Of a DNA stretch of 64,000 bases, positions 1 through 9,017 are shown piece by piece. Made by a program: the position numbers and the translations under genes. The stretch lies in assembly GCF_900107685.1 (NCBI RefSeq), contig NZ_FNRQ01000009.1, positions 62,001 through 126,000 on the forward strand, in the 5' to 3' direction. The notes below the pieces were generated by a model that was not told the origin of the DNA, did not search any database, and was given only the letters and a program-made list of their open reading frames with translations. Numbering within the stretch: position 1 is the first letter of the stretch; every line of letters starts with the position of its first letter. Origin of the DNA: Paraburkholderia sartisoli. Its GTDB lineage: Bacteria > Pseudomonadota > Gammaproteobacteria > Burkholderiales > Burkholderiaceae.

Positions 1-138
1 GATAACGGCCTGATGGACGTTTTTCCTGAGTTCCTGATACGCCCTCCTGGCCATTTTGTTCCGGTTAAGGCTTTGCTCGTGCGCGGACAAATCGCCCTGC
101 TCAAAAAATTGCTCACGCAGTGTCATGACGTTTTCCAT
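1..138 (-). CDS. cpaF: Tad pilus assembly ATPase CpaF/TadA, N-terminal fragment
   Basis: Only the first 46 codons lie in the window; the gene runs off the left edge. The peptide starts MENVMTLREQFFEQGD and goes on to a YQELRKNVHQAVI stretch, which resembles the helical N-terminus found ahead of the CpaF/TadA secretion ATPase domain. The start is the ATG 17 bases past the cpaE stop, with a GGAG ribosome binding site. CpaF is the hexameric cytoplasmic motor that powers Flp pilus assembly. The call rests mainly on operon position, because the catalytic domain is outside the window. Confidence 0.75.
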   Translation of the reverse strand, partial: MENVMTLREQFFEQGDLSAHEQSLNRNKMARRAYQELRKNVHQAVI

Positions 139-155
139 TTTTCCGCTCCTTTGAC

Positions 156-1364
156 TCAGGCCCTGCCTAACGTCGGCTTACCGAAAATCTTCTGCAATCT
201 GCCGCCCCGACCCTGTGCCAGCGCCGGCGATGACACTGACGCTGGCACAGGCGCGGGCAACAGACTGCGCGCCAGTTCGTTTAGGCCTTTTGCCACGCCA
301 CTCGATCTGGTGAGGCGCAGAATCGGCACGCCCTGATTGATCGACGCTGACACCGACGCACGGTCTTCCGGAATCACACTGGCCGCCCGCTGGCCCAGCG
401 CCTTCTCCAGTTCTGCCAACCCCACCGGCCCTTTTTTTTCGTAGCGGTTAACCAGCACGCGCACCTTGTCACCCCGGTAGCCGAGCGAACGGAAGATTTC
501 GAGCAGCCGGTGACCGCCGCGTAGATAGGGCAAACTCAGTTGCAACACCGGAAAAATGCACTCGCTCTGGTCGAGCGCCGCAATCGAAACGTTGCTGATG
601 CTCTGGCCGATATCGAAAATGATCAGATCGTATTGATGTCGCACCAGATTCAGAATGCGCTGCAGGTGTTCCGGCTTGATATCTTTCGCCCTGGCTGGAT
701 CGGCTGCACCGGCCAGCACATCAAAATCTTCGCTGACGTGGGTCAGGCACGCGTCGAGAAACGCGGGGTCAAGCCGGTCGATCTGGGCGCTGACGTCGGC
801 TAGCGTGGCTGGCGGCGTGATTTCCGACACCAGAAAGGCCGCTTCACCGAATTGCTGGTTCAGGTCGATCAGCAGCGCCCGCTTGCCGGTTGTCGAGGCG
901 GCGAACCCCAGATTGGCCGCTAAAAACGAGGTACCGCTTCCACCTTTGCACGACACAAACGAGATCACCCTGCCCTCGCGCCGCGTGCCGGTAATCTTGC
1001 GGGCGATCCTGTCGACGGCGTGCTGCAGTTCCTGGGGGGCAACCGGCCACTGCAGCACATCGCGCACGCCGGCACGCATGGCGCGAATCAGCAGATCGGC
1101 CGACGGCGAAGGTGTCAGTAGCACGCAGGTCAGACCGCTGTGCCGCGCAGTGAGCGCAGCGAGTGTGTCGAAATCCTGTTGCGTCATCCGCGCGCCATCA
1201 AGAATCAGCAAATCGATACCGTCGAGCGCCTCCTGATGCGCGCACAGATCGGACAGTTCCGCGTTCGCTATTTTGGAGCGGTGATGGGAATCTTCCGCCC
1301 CGACGATCCGCGCAATCGCGCTGGCCTGCGCTGGATCGGATGAAATCGTGAGAATGTCGATCAT
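156..1364 (-). CDS. cpaE: Pilus assembly protein CpaE/TadZ (MinD/ParA-like)
   Basis: This 402-residue protein has two parts. Residues 1-120 form a receiver-like domain (MIDILTISSDPAQ start, LLILDGARM around residue 55). Residues 130-380 form a MinD/ParA-type P-loop domain with the deviant Walker A SCKGGSGTSF at about 138-147. CpaE/TadZ localises the Tad secretion machine at the inner membrane. I chose the ATG at 1364 rather than an upstream in-frame ATG because it has an AGGAAG ribosome binding site and begins directly at the receiver-like fold. It lies between the tadE-like genes and cpaF, the usual order in Burkholderia-type Tad loci. Confidence 0.9.
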   Translation of the reverse strand: MIDILTISSDPAQASAIARIVGAEDSHHRSKIANAELSDLCAHQEALDGIDLLILDGARMTQQDFDTLAALTARHSGLTCVLLTPSPSADLLIRAMRAGVRDVLQWPVAPQELQHAVDRIARKITGTRREGRVISFVSCKGGSGTSFLAANLGFAASTTGKRALLIDLNQQFGEAAFLVSEITPPATLADVSAQIDRLDPAFLDACLTHVSEDFDVLAGAADPARAKDIKPEHLQRILNLVRHQYDLIIFDIGQSISNVSIAALDQSECIFPVLQLSLPYLRGGHRLLEIFRSLGYRGDKVRVLVNRYEKKGPVGLAELEKALGQRAASVIPEDRASVSASINQGVPILRLTRSSGVAKGLNELARSLLPAPVPASVSSPALAQGRGGRLQKIFGKPTLGRA

Positions 1365-1393
1365 TTTGTTCTTCCTGGTAAGTCGATGACGTG

Positions 1394-1858
1394 CTAACTG
1401 CAAACAGGATTGGTGCCGTTTACGCTACTCAGGCTCTCTCTTGGCAAAGTCGTGGTGAATGGGGGCATGGTCAGTGTGAACGGCACAAAAGGCACCACCG
1501 TATTGACCGTGACGTTGGCAATGGCGACCGTGACCGCGGTGCATGAGGATGCGTCGCATCCCGAAGGGACATAAGTCACGGTGATGTTCGAAGGCTGAAG
1601 AACGGGCAACATCTGCTGCATGTCCTTGATCACGGGGTTGCTCGCCGACTGGCTGCTGTTGACGTCGCAAACCACGGCCACCCGGGCACCCAGCCTCGTT
1701 GCTTCTGCCGCCGTGTTCCAGTAAAACAGCACGCGCCCCATCTCCATGATGCCGATCAGCAACGTGAAGAAAATCGCTGATACCAGGGCGAATTCGAGTG
1801 CGGCGACGCCTCGCTGATGCCGGGCGCCGGGCAAACAACAGATATTGAGCTTGTTCAT
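1394..1858 (-). CDS. TadE-like pseudopilin (second copy, TadF position)
   Basis: A 154-residue protein with one N-terminal membrane helix. The sequence RGVAALEFALVSAIFF carries a glycine followed by a hydrophobic stretch with glutamate at +5, the processing signature shared by Flp and TadE/TadF pseudopilins and cut by the CpaA/TadV peptidase. The rest is a periplasmic domain with several cysteines, for example in the VPSGCDASSC region, that could form disulphides. The ATG at 1858 overlaps the stop of the preceding tadE-like gene in an ATGA arrangement, so translation is probably coupled. TadE/TadF are minor pseudopilins needed for pilus formation; which of the two this is cannot be settled here. 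Confidence 0.85.
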   Translation of the reverse strand: MNKLNICCLPGARHQRGVAALEFALVSAIFFTLLIGIMEMGRVLFYWNTAAEATRLGARVAVVCDVNSSQSASNPVIKDMQQMLPVLQPSNITVTYVPSGCDASSCTAVTVAIANVTVNTVVPFVPFTLTMPPFTTTLPRESLSSVNGTNPVCS

Positions 1859-2337
1859 GTCTGCCTCATCACGCAGCTGATATCCCCGAAGATCACGCCG
1901 GCCAGGTTGAAAAAGCCGGTGATCTGCGAGTACGGGTATCCGGTGACTTTCACCTGCACGAGATTGATCGTGTCGCCAGATGGATCGGTTTGCACATTCT
2001 TGAACTGCCCGGTGCAGCCACTGGTATTGACCTGATCGCATACCACCACCATGCTGGTCGTCAATCCCGCGACCAGTGGGGATCCGGTACAGCCCGTGTT
2101 CCCGTAGACGACGAGACACTGGCCTCCCCCCGACGGATAGCCAGCCTGCACCGGACTGTAGGCGGACAGCATCCGCGCTGCGTCACGTACGGACTTGTCT
2201 ATCGTGTTGTACTGGTGAAACGCATTCCCGAACTCGGCGATACCCAGCAGCAGAAGCGCCATTGGAATCGAGAGAAAAGCGAATTCGACCGCGACTGCGC
2301 CGCGCATGCGGCGAATACCAGGACGCTTCCTGTTCAT
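1855..2337 (-). CDS. tadE: TadE-like pseudopilin
   Basis: A 160-residue protein. Its N-terminus has basic residues, then RGAVAVEFAFLSIPMALLLL, a prepilin-peptidase-type site with glutamate at +5 leading into a transmembrane helix. The remaining 120 residues are a periplasmic domain with cysteines. The start at 2337 has an AGGAG site eight bases upstream; a longer in-frame start at 2382 would run into tadG and was not chosen. It sits between tadG and the second tadE-like gene in the pilus operon and is expected to act as a minor pseudopilin in the inner membrane. Confidence 0.87.
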   Translation of the reverse strand: MNRKRPGIRRMRGAVAVEFAFLSIPMALLLLGIAEFGNAFHQYNTIDKSVRDAARMLSAYSPVQAGYPSGGGQCLVVYGNTGCTGSPLVAGLTTSMVVVCDQVNTSGCTGQFKNVQTDPSGDTINLVQVKVTGYPYSQITGFFNLAGVIFGDISCVMRQT

Positions 2338-2348
2338 GATCGCTTCTC

Positions 2349-3617
2349 CTATTGCACCAGCACCGGCACCTTCGGACCCCATGCAATCGCAGTGCTGCCG
2401 GGTATGCCCTGCGTGGCGCAGGGTGTACCTGCATCGGAGGCCGAACCCAGGTACTGGACGATCGTTGGATCGTTAGTCGCATTGGTCGTCATCGGATGCA
2501 GCAGCAGCACGCACGCCCATGAGGCGACCGTCACCGGGGTGGAAGCGCCGGTAACCGAACTGCAGTTGCTGACAACCGGGATGATGGCGAGCCGCCGGTC
2601 GGCACCCTGCTTATAGTTGCTGTTCGGCGGTGGACTGGCGTTTCCGTCAGTGGTGCTTATACCCGCCGCAGCGTCGCCCTGATAGGGCGTGAACTTCAGG
2701 CGCTGGGTGAGAAAATCCGTGAAGCTGCCTTGCTGGGTATTGCTTGCCAAAAGCCAGTTGTTCGTATAGGCGTAGCCGGTGAAATCAGACGGCCCGTCAG
2801 CGGGGGTCTTATATTGGCCTCCGGCATAGATTCCAAAGCGGGTGTTATAGGCGGCAGGCACCGAGTTACTCAGCCCAGGCTTCGTGTTCAGTGTCGTGGA
2901 AGTCGGCACCTGACAATATCCGGCGCCTGAAAAAAGGCCAGCCAGCCCGTTCGCTCCGCCACCCGTCAGATCGAGCCAGCCAAAATTGCCCTTGATCTTG
3001 TCGCAGGGCGCAGGGACAGTCGGTCCCGTCTTGCTGCACAGCCAGTCGTACTTGTTGATGGTGGCAGGGGCCGGCGGCTGACAAACGTACATTGGCAACG
3101 CACACGTTGTCTGCGCCTGCGTGGTCGACGCCACCGCGGTTGCGGAAACCGTTGACCTGCCGAGCGCGGCGCTGACGACCTGCATGAACCAGTTGCTGAT
3201 GTTGGCGCGGTTGACCGTGCAGCGCACAAAACCGATGCCCGGCACATCTCCCGCACCAAACTGGTTTTGCGTCAAATACGGACCGCTAAACAATTTGCTG
3301 AATGTGACGTTGCTATTAGTCGCGAGTGCCACATTTTCGCTCTGCAGCAATACCCGATTCGCCGCACCGACCGTTATACCCGCCGCTTCGGCCGTAACCA
3401 GCGGCAGGGCCCCCGTGAGATCGCGTGCCGCTGCCAGCGCGCACGCGTCCGCAGCATTGGACAGTTCGCTTTTCGCGACATAAAGCTTGCCCAGATCGAG
3501 CGCAAGACCGGCAAAGCCGATCAGCACCACGAGCGTCAGTGCGACGATGATCGCGATGACGCCGCGCTCGCCCCGACGAGCTGCACCGCAAGCACCCGAT
3601 TTGATTACGCGACGCAT
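2349..3617 (-). CDS. tadG: TadG-like pilus assembly protein
   Basis: A 422-residue protein. The N-terminus matches the TadE/TadG-type leader: basic residues, RGVIAIIVALTLVVLIGFAGLALDLGKLYVAKSEL, then an NAADACALAAARDL segment typical of TadG N-terminal domains. This is followed by a long Ser/Thr/Asn-rich extracytoplasmic region with paired cysteines. TadG proteins are anchored in the inner membrane and assist Tad pilus assembly. A GGGAG ribosome binding site precedes the ATG at 3617. No von Willebrand A metal site is obvious, so the C-terminal part is described only as extracytoplasmic. Confidence 0.85.
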   Translation of the reverse strand: MRRVIKSGACGAARRGERGVIAIIVALTLVVLIGFAGLALDLGKLYVAKSELSNAADACALAAARDLTGALPLVTAEAAGITVGAANRVLLQSENVALATNSNVTFSKLFSGPYLTQNQFGAGDVPGIGFVRCTVNRANISNWFMQVVSAALGRSTVSATAVASTTQAQTTCALPMYVCQPPAPATINKYDWLCSKTGPTVPAPCDKIKGNFGWLDLTGGGANGLAGLFSGAGYCQVPTSTTLNTKPGLSNSVPAAYNTRFGIYAGGQYKTPADGPSDFTGYAYTNNWLLASNTQQGSFTDFLTQRLKFTPYQGDAAAGISTTDGNASPPPNSNYKQGADRRLAIIPVVSNCSSVTGASTPVTVASWACVLLLHPMTTNATNDPTIVQYLGSASDAGTPCATQGIPGSTAIAWGPKVPVLVQ

Positions 3618-3641
3618 GACGATCTCCCGTCCAGGTTGTGC

Positions 3642-3956
3642 TTACTGACCGCCGGCTCCGCCGCCGCTCCCGCTTCCGACGCCAATGACAAATGCATTCG
3701 GCGAAGGGACGGGTTGTTGAAATGACTTGTCATAGGTGTCCATCGCCGAAGCGGCGGACTTGCCGTCCATGCCCTGTGCCGATTGCGCGTGCTCTGTCGC
3801 GTGCGGGTCGATGATCTGCGCCTGGGTGACGGCTTTGAGCGCCTGGCCAAAATGGGCGTCCCAGATCGGCGTGCTGGACATGCAGCCGCCAAGCGCCGCG
3901 CAGACCGGCACGATGAGCGCGGCCCAGCGTGCGAAAGCAAAGTATTCGTTTTTCAT
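3642..3956 (-). CDS. Small Tad-locus lipoprotein, unknown family
   Basis: A 104-residue protein that I do not recognise. It begins MKNEYFAFARWAALIVPVCAALGGC, a lipoprotein signal peptide with the lipobox LGGC at about residues 22-25, so the mature protein should be lipid-anchored. The mature part is short and hydrophilic (AVTQAQIIDPHATEHAQSAQGMDGK) and ends in a Gly/Ser-rich tail (GVGSGSGGGAGGQ). The ATG at 3956 is preceded by AGGGGAA. It lies directly between the cpaC secretin and tadG. By position it could be a pilotin or secretin-associated lipoprotein replacing TadD or CpaD; that is inference only. Confidence 0.75.
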   Translation of the reverse strand: MKNEYFAFARWAALIVPVCAALGGCMSSTPIWDAHFGQALKAVTQAQIIDPHATEHAQSAQGMDGKSAASAMDTYDKSFQQPVPSPNAFVIGVGSGSGGGAGGQ

Positions 3957-3978
3957 GAGATTCCCCTTGGGCGTCACA

Positions 3979-5889
3979 TCAATGTTCAGCCGGCTGGCTT
4001 GAAACATCCGCTTTCGCGACTTCTTGCCATGCGCTACGTGAGGCGATCCGTTTCGCGGCGAGTTCGATGCGGGCGGCACGGGCCGCCTGTTCGCCCTCGG
4101 CCGTCGGCGCCGCCGCGGTGCTGGCTGCCGCTGTCAGCATGGGACGTGCTACCGCTGCTTGCGGGGCGGGCGGCGGCAACGCCGTTGTGGCTGGCACAGC
4201 GGGTGTTTGTGGCGCCGGCGCCGGCAAGGGCTGCGGTGCCGGCGTGCTAACCGCAGCAGGGGTTGGCACCGGCGAAGCGGCCGGTGCAGCACTCGCTTTC
4301 GGATGACGGCCTTCCATGTTGCCGGTCGCGTAGACGTCGGCTTCGTTCGGCTGTGAGAAGCTATCCGTAGGCAGCGGGAGATCCGCCGTTTGCAGCGGCT
4401 TGACGAGATGCGGCGTGATGATGAACACGAGTTCCGTCAGGTCCTGCTGGAACGACGTGCTGCGCGCAAGCGCACCGAGCACCGGCACTTCGCCAATGCC
4501 GGGAATGGCCTTCAGCGCGCCGGTCACATTGCTCTTCATCAGTCCGCCGATCGCAAACGACTCGCCGTCGCTCATCTGCACAACCGTGGATGCACGGCGC
4601 GTCGTGATGAGCGGCAGGATCGACACGCCGCTCACGTTGGACGCGCTCAGTGTGATGCCAGTCGGCGACAGCTCGGACACCTCGGGCGCGACCTTCAGGC
4701 TGATGCGGCCGTTGGAAAGCACGGTCGGCGTGAACTTCAGGCCGACACCGAATTCCTCTTCCTGGAGCGTGATGCTCGTCACGCCGGTGCCACTACTCTG
4801 CGGCACCGGAATGAAGATCTTGCCGCCGGCGAGGAAGGTGGCCTCCTGGCCGCTGATCGCGACGAGGTTCGGTTCGGCGAGGATCTTGACGAGGTCGTCT
4901 GTTTTCTGCGCATCGATGGCGAAGCTAAGCGGACGGTTGTTCGTCTTGCTGCCCGCAATGACGCTCGTTACGCCGGCCAGCAGATTGCTCACGAGCAGGC
5001 CGCTCCACGAGCCGAAGCCGCCCTGGATGTTGAGCGCCGAGCCCAGCTGGTTGATAAGTGTCTTCGACACCTCGGCGACCTTGACTTCGAGCATCACCTG
5101 TTGCGGCGCGTCGACCGTCATCATGTTGATCACGTCGGCCGGTTTGCTGGTGCTTGAACTCTGCTGGTTCACGTTGGCCGCACTGCCGAGGGTGCCCGAT
5201 CCGCTCTGCGCCTGCTGGGTGGGTTGCGCGCTCGCGTAGGCCCTTGCGATCTCCAGTGCCTGCTGGGCAGCCGGCGAACTTGACACGTGCCCTCCGAGTA
5301 CCAGGTTGCCCGCTGCGGTCGAGACCCGGATGCCGCGCTCGCCAGGCAGCAGTTGCCCGAGCGATTGCTGTACGCCATTAGCGTCAATGTTGACGATCAC
5401 GTCGATCATCTGACATCCGCCGCTGCGTCCCTGAACGATCATGTTGGTCGTGCCGACCGCCATGCCGACGACGTAAAGCGTGCGCGGCGACACCAGTGTG
5501 GCCTGCGCGATCGTCGGATTGCCGAGCGTACGGTTACGTGCCGGTTCGGCGAGAGGCAGGAGTGCCGACTTGCCAACCGGCACGACGACGCTGGTTTCCT
5601 CGCGGATATCGCCGGTGCAGTTCGGGCCGCGCAGCGGCACTGAGGCGCCCGCTGCTCCACCGGCAGGCATCGGCGCCATGCCGACCATCATCGGTGTCGA
5701 CGCGCGGCCCGCTGGCAACGGAGCGTTTGGCCGGGCCTTCGCGAGCGCTGGGCCCCCAGCCGCTTCCTGTGCTGCGCCGCTTTGTGCGACGACAAGCAAT
5801 CCGGTACACAACGCCGAGGCGAGTACGACGCCGCCCAGCGAGCGGCTACGCACCGCGCCACCGGTTGAGAACCCCAGTTTCGTTTTCAT
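3979..5889 (-). CDS. cpaC: Outer-membrane secretin CpaC/RcpA of the Tad pilus
   Basis: A 636-residue protein. It has a signal peptide (VVLASALCTGLLVVAQSGAAQ), an N-terminal pilus-associated domain (VPVGKSALLPL, TNMIVQGRSGG), a BON-like region, and a C-terminal secretin domain from about residue 260 to 490 (EVKVAEVSKTLINQLG to ELVFIITPHLVKPL). A long Ala/Pro-rich tail of about 110 residues follows. It forms the outer-membrane channel for the Flp pilus. The ATG at 5889 has an AGGA site; the upstream in-frame ATG at 5913 was rejected because it lacks one and adds a non-signal extension. The low-complexity tail is unusual for the family and may be an accessory interaction region. Confidence 0.92.
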   Translation of the reverse strand: MKTKLGFSTGGAVRSRSLGGVVLASALCTGLLVVAQSGAAQEAAGGPALAKARPNAPLPAGRASTPMMVGMAPMPAGGAAGASVPLRGPNCTGDIREETSVVVPVGKSALLPLAEPARNRTLGNPTIAQATLVSPRTLYVVGMAVGTTNMIVQGRSGGCQMIDVIVNIDANGVQQSLGQLLPGERGIRVSTAAGNLVLGGHVSSSPAAQQALEIARAYASAQPTQQAQSGSGTLGSAANVNQQSSSTSKPADVINMMTVDAPQQVMLEVKVAEVSKTLINQLGSALNIQGGFGSWSGLLVSNLLAGVTSVIAGSKTNNRPLSFAIDAQKTDDLVKILAEPNLVAISGQEATFLAGGKIFIPVPQSSGTGVTSITLQEEEFGVGLKFTPTVLSNGRISLKVAPEVSELSPTGITLSASNVSGVSILPLITTRRASTVVQMSDGESFAIGGLMKSNVTGALKAIPGIGEVPVLGALARSTSFQQDLTELVFIITPHLVKPLQTADLPLPTDSFSQPNEADVYATGNMEGRHPKASAAPAASPVPTPAAVSTPAPQPLPAPAPQTPAVPATTALPPPAPQAAVARPMLTAAASTAAAPTAEGEQAARAARIELAAKRIASRSAWQEVAKADVSSQPAEH

Positions 5890-5994
5890 TTTCCTGCCCC
5901 CGTTTCTCGACATCAGTAGATCGAGACTTCCGTTATTTGCCCTGGTGGCGCCCGTTGCAGTGGCCCGGCTTCGCGGATGCCGCCGGCTTCTGGC

Positions 5995-6840
5995 CTAAAA
6001 ACATTCGACGCTGCCCAACACACCCGAGAGCACGCCCACGCAGTCGCGCTTCGCCGCTGGTCGTGCGGCGTAGTGCACGCGCGCCGGACGTGCGGGCAAA
6101 GCGGTTGGTTCCGGGACCGGTGCGGCTGGCGTGCCGAGCAGCGAGACCTTCGTCGCGCCACCCGTGGCCAGCGTTGCGACATCCACCTGGTTGCGCAGCA
6201 CCAGTGACAGCGTGCCGACACTGCGCGCAAGGTCGAGTTTTTCCGCCTGGTCGGGCGTGACTTCGAGCGTGACTGCGTTGACCACTTTCGGTTTGGTTTC
6301 GTCACGGCCCACTTCCTGCGCGACGGCCAGCACCAGAATTTTTTCGAGCACGATCTTGGAGATGCTTTCGTCTCCGCCCGATTTTTTATCGCCGCCTTTT
6401 TCCTGCTGCGTGCTGACGATGATGTCGACATAGTTGCCAGGCAGGGCGAAACCCGCCACGCCGATCACGTCATTGACACGCACGGTGATCGCGCGCTTGC
6501 CGTCGGCGATCACCGCCGATAACCCTCCCTGTGTACCGACAGGCGCCAGCTTGCCATCCAGAATCGGTTCGCCGCGCAGCACACTGTTTTTCATCACGCG
6601 CCCGTCGAGTTTCTGCGTATCGCTAAACGCACCGGACGGTATGCTGCCCGCCGGCCAGTCGACCATCTTGATGAATTCGGGGTTGAGGCGCTGCCCCAAA
6701 CTGATATCGATGGCTGCGACCGCGACTTTGGTGGTCATGCCCGACGACCGGTCCATCAGCCAGCGCGACGCCACCACTACCGCGCCGAGCCCCGCCACCG
6801 CTGCAACCACCAACATCACCAGCGCACGTATGTTCTTCAT
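5995..6840 (-). CDS. cpaB: Pilus assembly protein CpaB/RcpC (SAF domain)
   Basis: A 281-residue protein. One N-terminal membrane helix (ALVMLVVAAVAGLGAVVVA) is followed by a SAF/antifreeze-like domain (VAVAAIDISLGQRLNPEFIKMVDWP) and the CpaB core (VRVNDVIGVAGFALPGNYVDIIVS). CpaB/RcpC proteins are periplasmic, inner-membrane anchored partners of the CpaC secretin. The gene lies just upstream of cpaC in the same direction, the usual pairing in Tad loci. Confidence 0.92.
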   Translation of the reverse strand: MKNIRALVMLVVAAVAGLGAVVVASRWLMDRSSGMTTKVAVAAIDISLGQRLNPEFIKMVDWPAGSIPSGAFSDTQKLDGRVMKNSVLRGEPILDGKLAPVGTQGGLSAVIADGKRAITVRVNDVIGVAGFALPGNYVDIIVSTQQEKGGDKKSGGDESISKIVLEKILVLAVAQEVGRDETKPKVVNAVTLEVTPDQAEKLDLARSVGTLSLVLRNQVDVATLATGGATKVSLLGTPAAPVPEPTALPARPARVHYAARPAAKRDCVGVLSGVLGSVECF

Positions 6841-6903
6841 GATGAATCTCCCTGATGCCTGACCTGTTTTCTGACTAGACCCTTCGGCCGCTTAACCGGT
6901 CAC

Positions 6904-8331
6904 TTAACCGGCCGCGAATTTTTTTGCCGTCCACTCCGCGCCTCCCTGTTGCTGGGGCGGCGGGTTGTCGTGTTCGCCGACCACCGCGAAGTAACTGTTC
7001 CAGGCGCGCAACAAGTTCGGCCCGTCCGCCACGGCCGGTTGCTCGAGGTAACGCGCATTGGCCAGCACGATGCGCAGCAGGTCACCCGGATAACACGCCA
7101 GCAGCGGCCGGCCGGACGACATATGCAGGTGATGCACGAGGTATTCGAAGGCGTCGTCGTCCGACGCCACGTCGAGTTCTTCGCAGCGCTGCTCGTACAC
7201 GGCGCGATACTCGGCGACATCGAGGGGGCCGACATACAGCTTGCATCCGAGGCGCCGGAAAAACGCCTCGTCGCCGAGATCCGCCGGCGCAAAATTGCTT
7301 GAAAATGCAATCCAGACGTCGAACGGCAGAGAGAAGCGCGAGCCGGTGTGCAAGGTGAGCATGTCGTGCCCGCGATCGAACGGCACGATCCAGCGGTTGA
7401 TCAACTCAGCCGGGGCCACGCGCTGGCGCCCGAGATCGTCGACCACGTACAGGCCGCCGTTGGCCTTGACATGCGGGGGCGCCTGGTAAAAACCGCTGGC
7501 CGCGTCATAGCGCAACTCGAGCATGTCCAGTGTCAGCTCGCCCCCGGACAGCACGGTGGGCCGCCGGCAAACCTGCCAGCGGGCGTCGGAAGGCGCGCTC
7601 AACGCGTCGCCGGGCACCACGGTGTCGTACGGTTCGTGAATCAGCGGATCGAAAATCTGGATGACTTCGTTTTCAACCACGATGGCATACGGCACGACCA
7701 CACGACCGGGCAGCAGCCGCCCCAATCGTTCGGCTAACGAAGTTTTTCCACTGCCCGGCGGCCCGAAGAAGATCACGGGTTTGCCGCTGTTGACCGCACC
7801 ACCGATCTCGTCGAGCAGCGCCGTCCTGATCGTCAAGCCGGAAAAGGCAGCGCGCACGCTGGCGCGAGTGGTCTGCATCTGTCGCACCGATTGCCGCCGC
7901 AGCATGGTTTCGTATGCCTCCAGCGACACCGGTGCCGGGCCGACGTAGCGGCAGTGGGCCATGAATTCGGCGGCGCGCTGACGCCCGCCATCGGTGAGCT
8001 GGAGATCGACATCGATATCGCTGGCGCCGCGCCGCACGATTTCCAGCACCCGTTCGCGCACCCCGAAGGCGACGACGCCATCGAGCACGCTGGCGCCCAG
8101 CTTGAGGCGTTCAATCAATTTGGATAACGATACTTTTCCCAGCAGAAAAGCAGTCTTGGCCACCAGTTCAAGCAGGAAATTTTGATCCAGACCGGTGTCG
8201 GCAATGGTGCGGGGAGCACGCGCCAACAGATTCGCTTCAGCGCCGCCCTCGTTAAAGCGAGCCCGGCCGGCTTCCTGCAGGCGGCTGATTTCCGCCGGCG
8301 CGCCCGGCGCCGTTTTCCATTTGTTTATCAC
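6904..8331 (-). CDS. AAA+ ATPase of the Tad pilus locus
   Basis: A 475-residue protein starting at GTG after a GGGGGA ribosome binding site. The N-terminal 170 residues are helical with no clear match. The AAA+ domain follows, with Walker A FFGPPGSGKTS near residue 190, a Walker B-like GGLYVVDDLGRQ near 290, and a later FSSNFAPADLGDEAFFRRLG segment resembling sensor and arginine-finger regions. It has no secretion-ATPase signatures, so it is not a second CpaF. It lies between the prepilin peptidase and cpaB genes, which suggests a role in pilus biogenesis or its regulation, but the function is not known to me. Confidence 0.8.
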   Translation of the reverse strand: MINKWKTAPGAPAEISRLQEAGRARFNEGGAEANLLARAPRTIADTGLDQNFLLELVAKTAFLLGKVSLSKLIERLKLGASVLDGVVAFGVRERVLEIVRRGASDIDVDLQLTDGGRQRAAEFMAHCRYVGPAPVSLEAYETMLRRQSVRQMQTTRASVRAAFSGLTIRTALLDEIGGAVNSGKPVIFFGPPGSGKTSLAERLGRLLPGRVVVPYAIVVENEVIQIFDPLIHEPYDTVVPGDALSAPSDARWQVCRRPTVLSGGELTLDMLELRYDAASGFYQAPPHVKANGGLYVVDDLGRQRVAPAELINRWIVPFDRGHDMLTLHTGSRFSLPFDVWIAFSSNFAPADLGDEAFFRRLGCKLYVGPLDVAEYRAVYEQRCEELDVASDDDAFEYLVHHLHMSSGRPLLACYPGDLLRIVLANARYLEQPAVADGPNLLRAWNSYFAVVGEHDNPPPQQQGGAEWTAKKFAAG

Positions 8332-8438
8332 GCTATTCCCCCGGTTATCCCGTGCCAGGCACGGGCTGCTACGCTTCTTGTTGTTTGCCTTTCTGCGAAG
8401 GCTCTTACGTCATGAGCGGATGCCTGCTCGCTTGACCG

Positions 8439-8981
8439 TCAGCGTGTGCCTGCTTGAAGAAACATCACGCCCAGCGTGCCAACGGCAATGGCCACGCCAT
8501 AAGGCAACGACCCAACCGAAGCAAAGGCGGCTCCGTTGCCTTGTGTATTCGTGTTGTCGTGGCGATTGATGCCAGCCAGCAAAATCGCCAGGATATTCGT
8601 GCAGGTGGATTTCACGGCCCGCCTGAAAACAATCACCGCCAGTGCCCACGCGCCACCCATCGCGCAGGTCAGCAATGCAATCTCCAGCGCGATATCCGGT
8701 CCGACGAACGCGCCAACCGCAGCCATCAGTTTTACGTCACCCGCGCCCATGCCGCGCAGCAGATACAGGGGAAAAAACAGGCCGCCGCCGGTCAGCATGC
8801 CTAGCGCCCAACGACCCGATCCGCCACCGGCTCCATGCAGATGCCACTGCACCGCCAGCGCCAGCGCCAGCGCCGTCAGCACCAGCCAGTTAGGAATGCG
8901 CCGGGCATGTAAATCCCAGCCTGCGGCCACCGCCACCAGCCCGAACAGGCATACACCGACTGGAAATTCGAAAGCGTTCAT
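8439..8981 (-). CDS. cpaA: Prepilin peptidase CpaA/TadV
   Basis: A 180-residue polytopic membrane aspartyl protease of the type IV prepilin peptidase family, short form without the N-terminal methylase domain. The two catalytic aspartates are visible: Asp23 in AGWDLHARRIPNWL and Asp82 in the GxGD motif GMGAGDVKLMAAVG. It should cleave the leaders of Flp and the TadE-like pseudopilins. The ATG at 8981 has a GGGGAAG ribosome binding site; an in-frame start 18 bases upstream was not used. It is the second gene of the pilus operon after flp. Confidence 0.92.
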   Translation of the reverse strand: MNAFEFPVGVCLFGLVAVAAGWDLHARRIPNWLVLTALALALAVQWHLHGAGGGSGRWALGMLTGGGLFFPLYLLRGMGAGDVKLMAAVGAFVGPDIALEIALLTCAMGGAWALAVIVFRRAVKSTCTNILAILLAGINRHDNTNTQGNGAAFASVGSLPYGVAIAVGTLGVMFLQAGTR

Positions 8982-9017
8982 GGACTTCCCCGTTTCCACT
9001 TCGCCATGGGTGAGGAG

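Noticed and set aside
4390-5239. Long plus-strand frames opposite cpaC
   Set aside because: These are antisense shadows of the cpaC secretin with no start signals; high GC produces such frames across the window.
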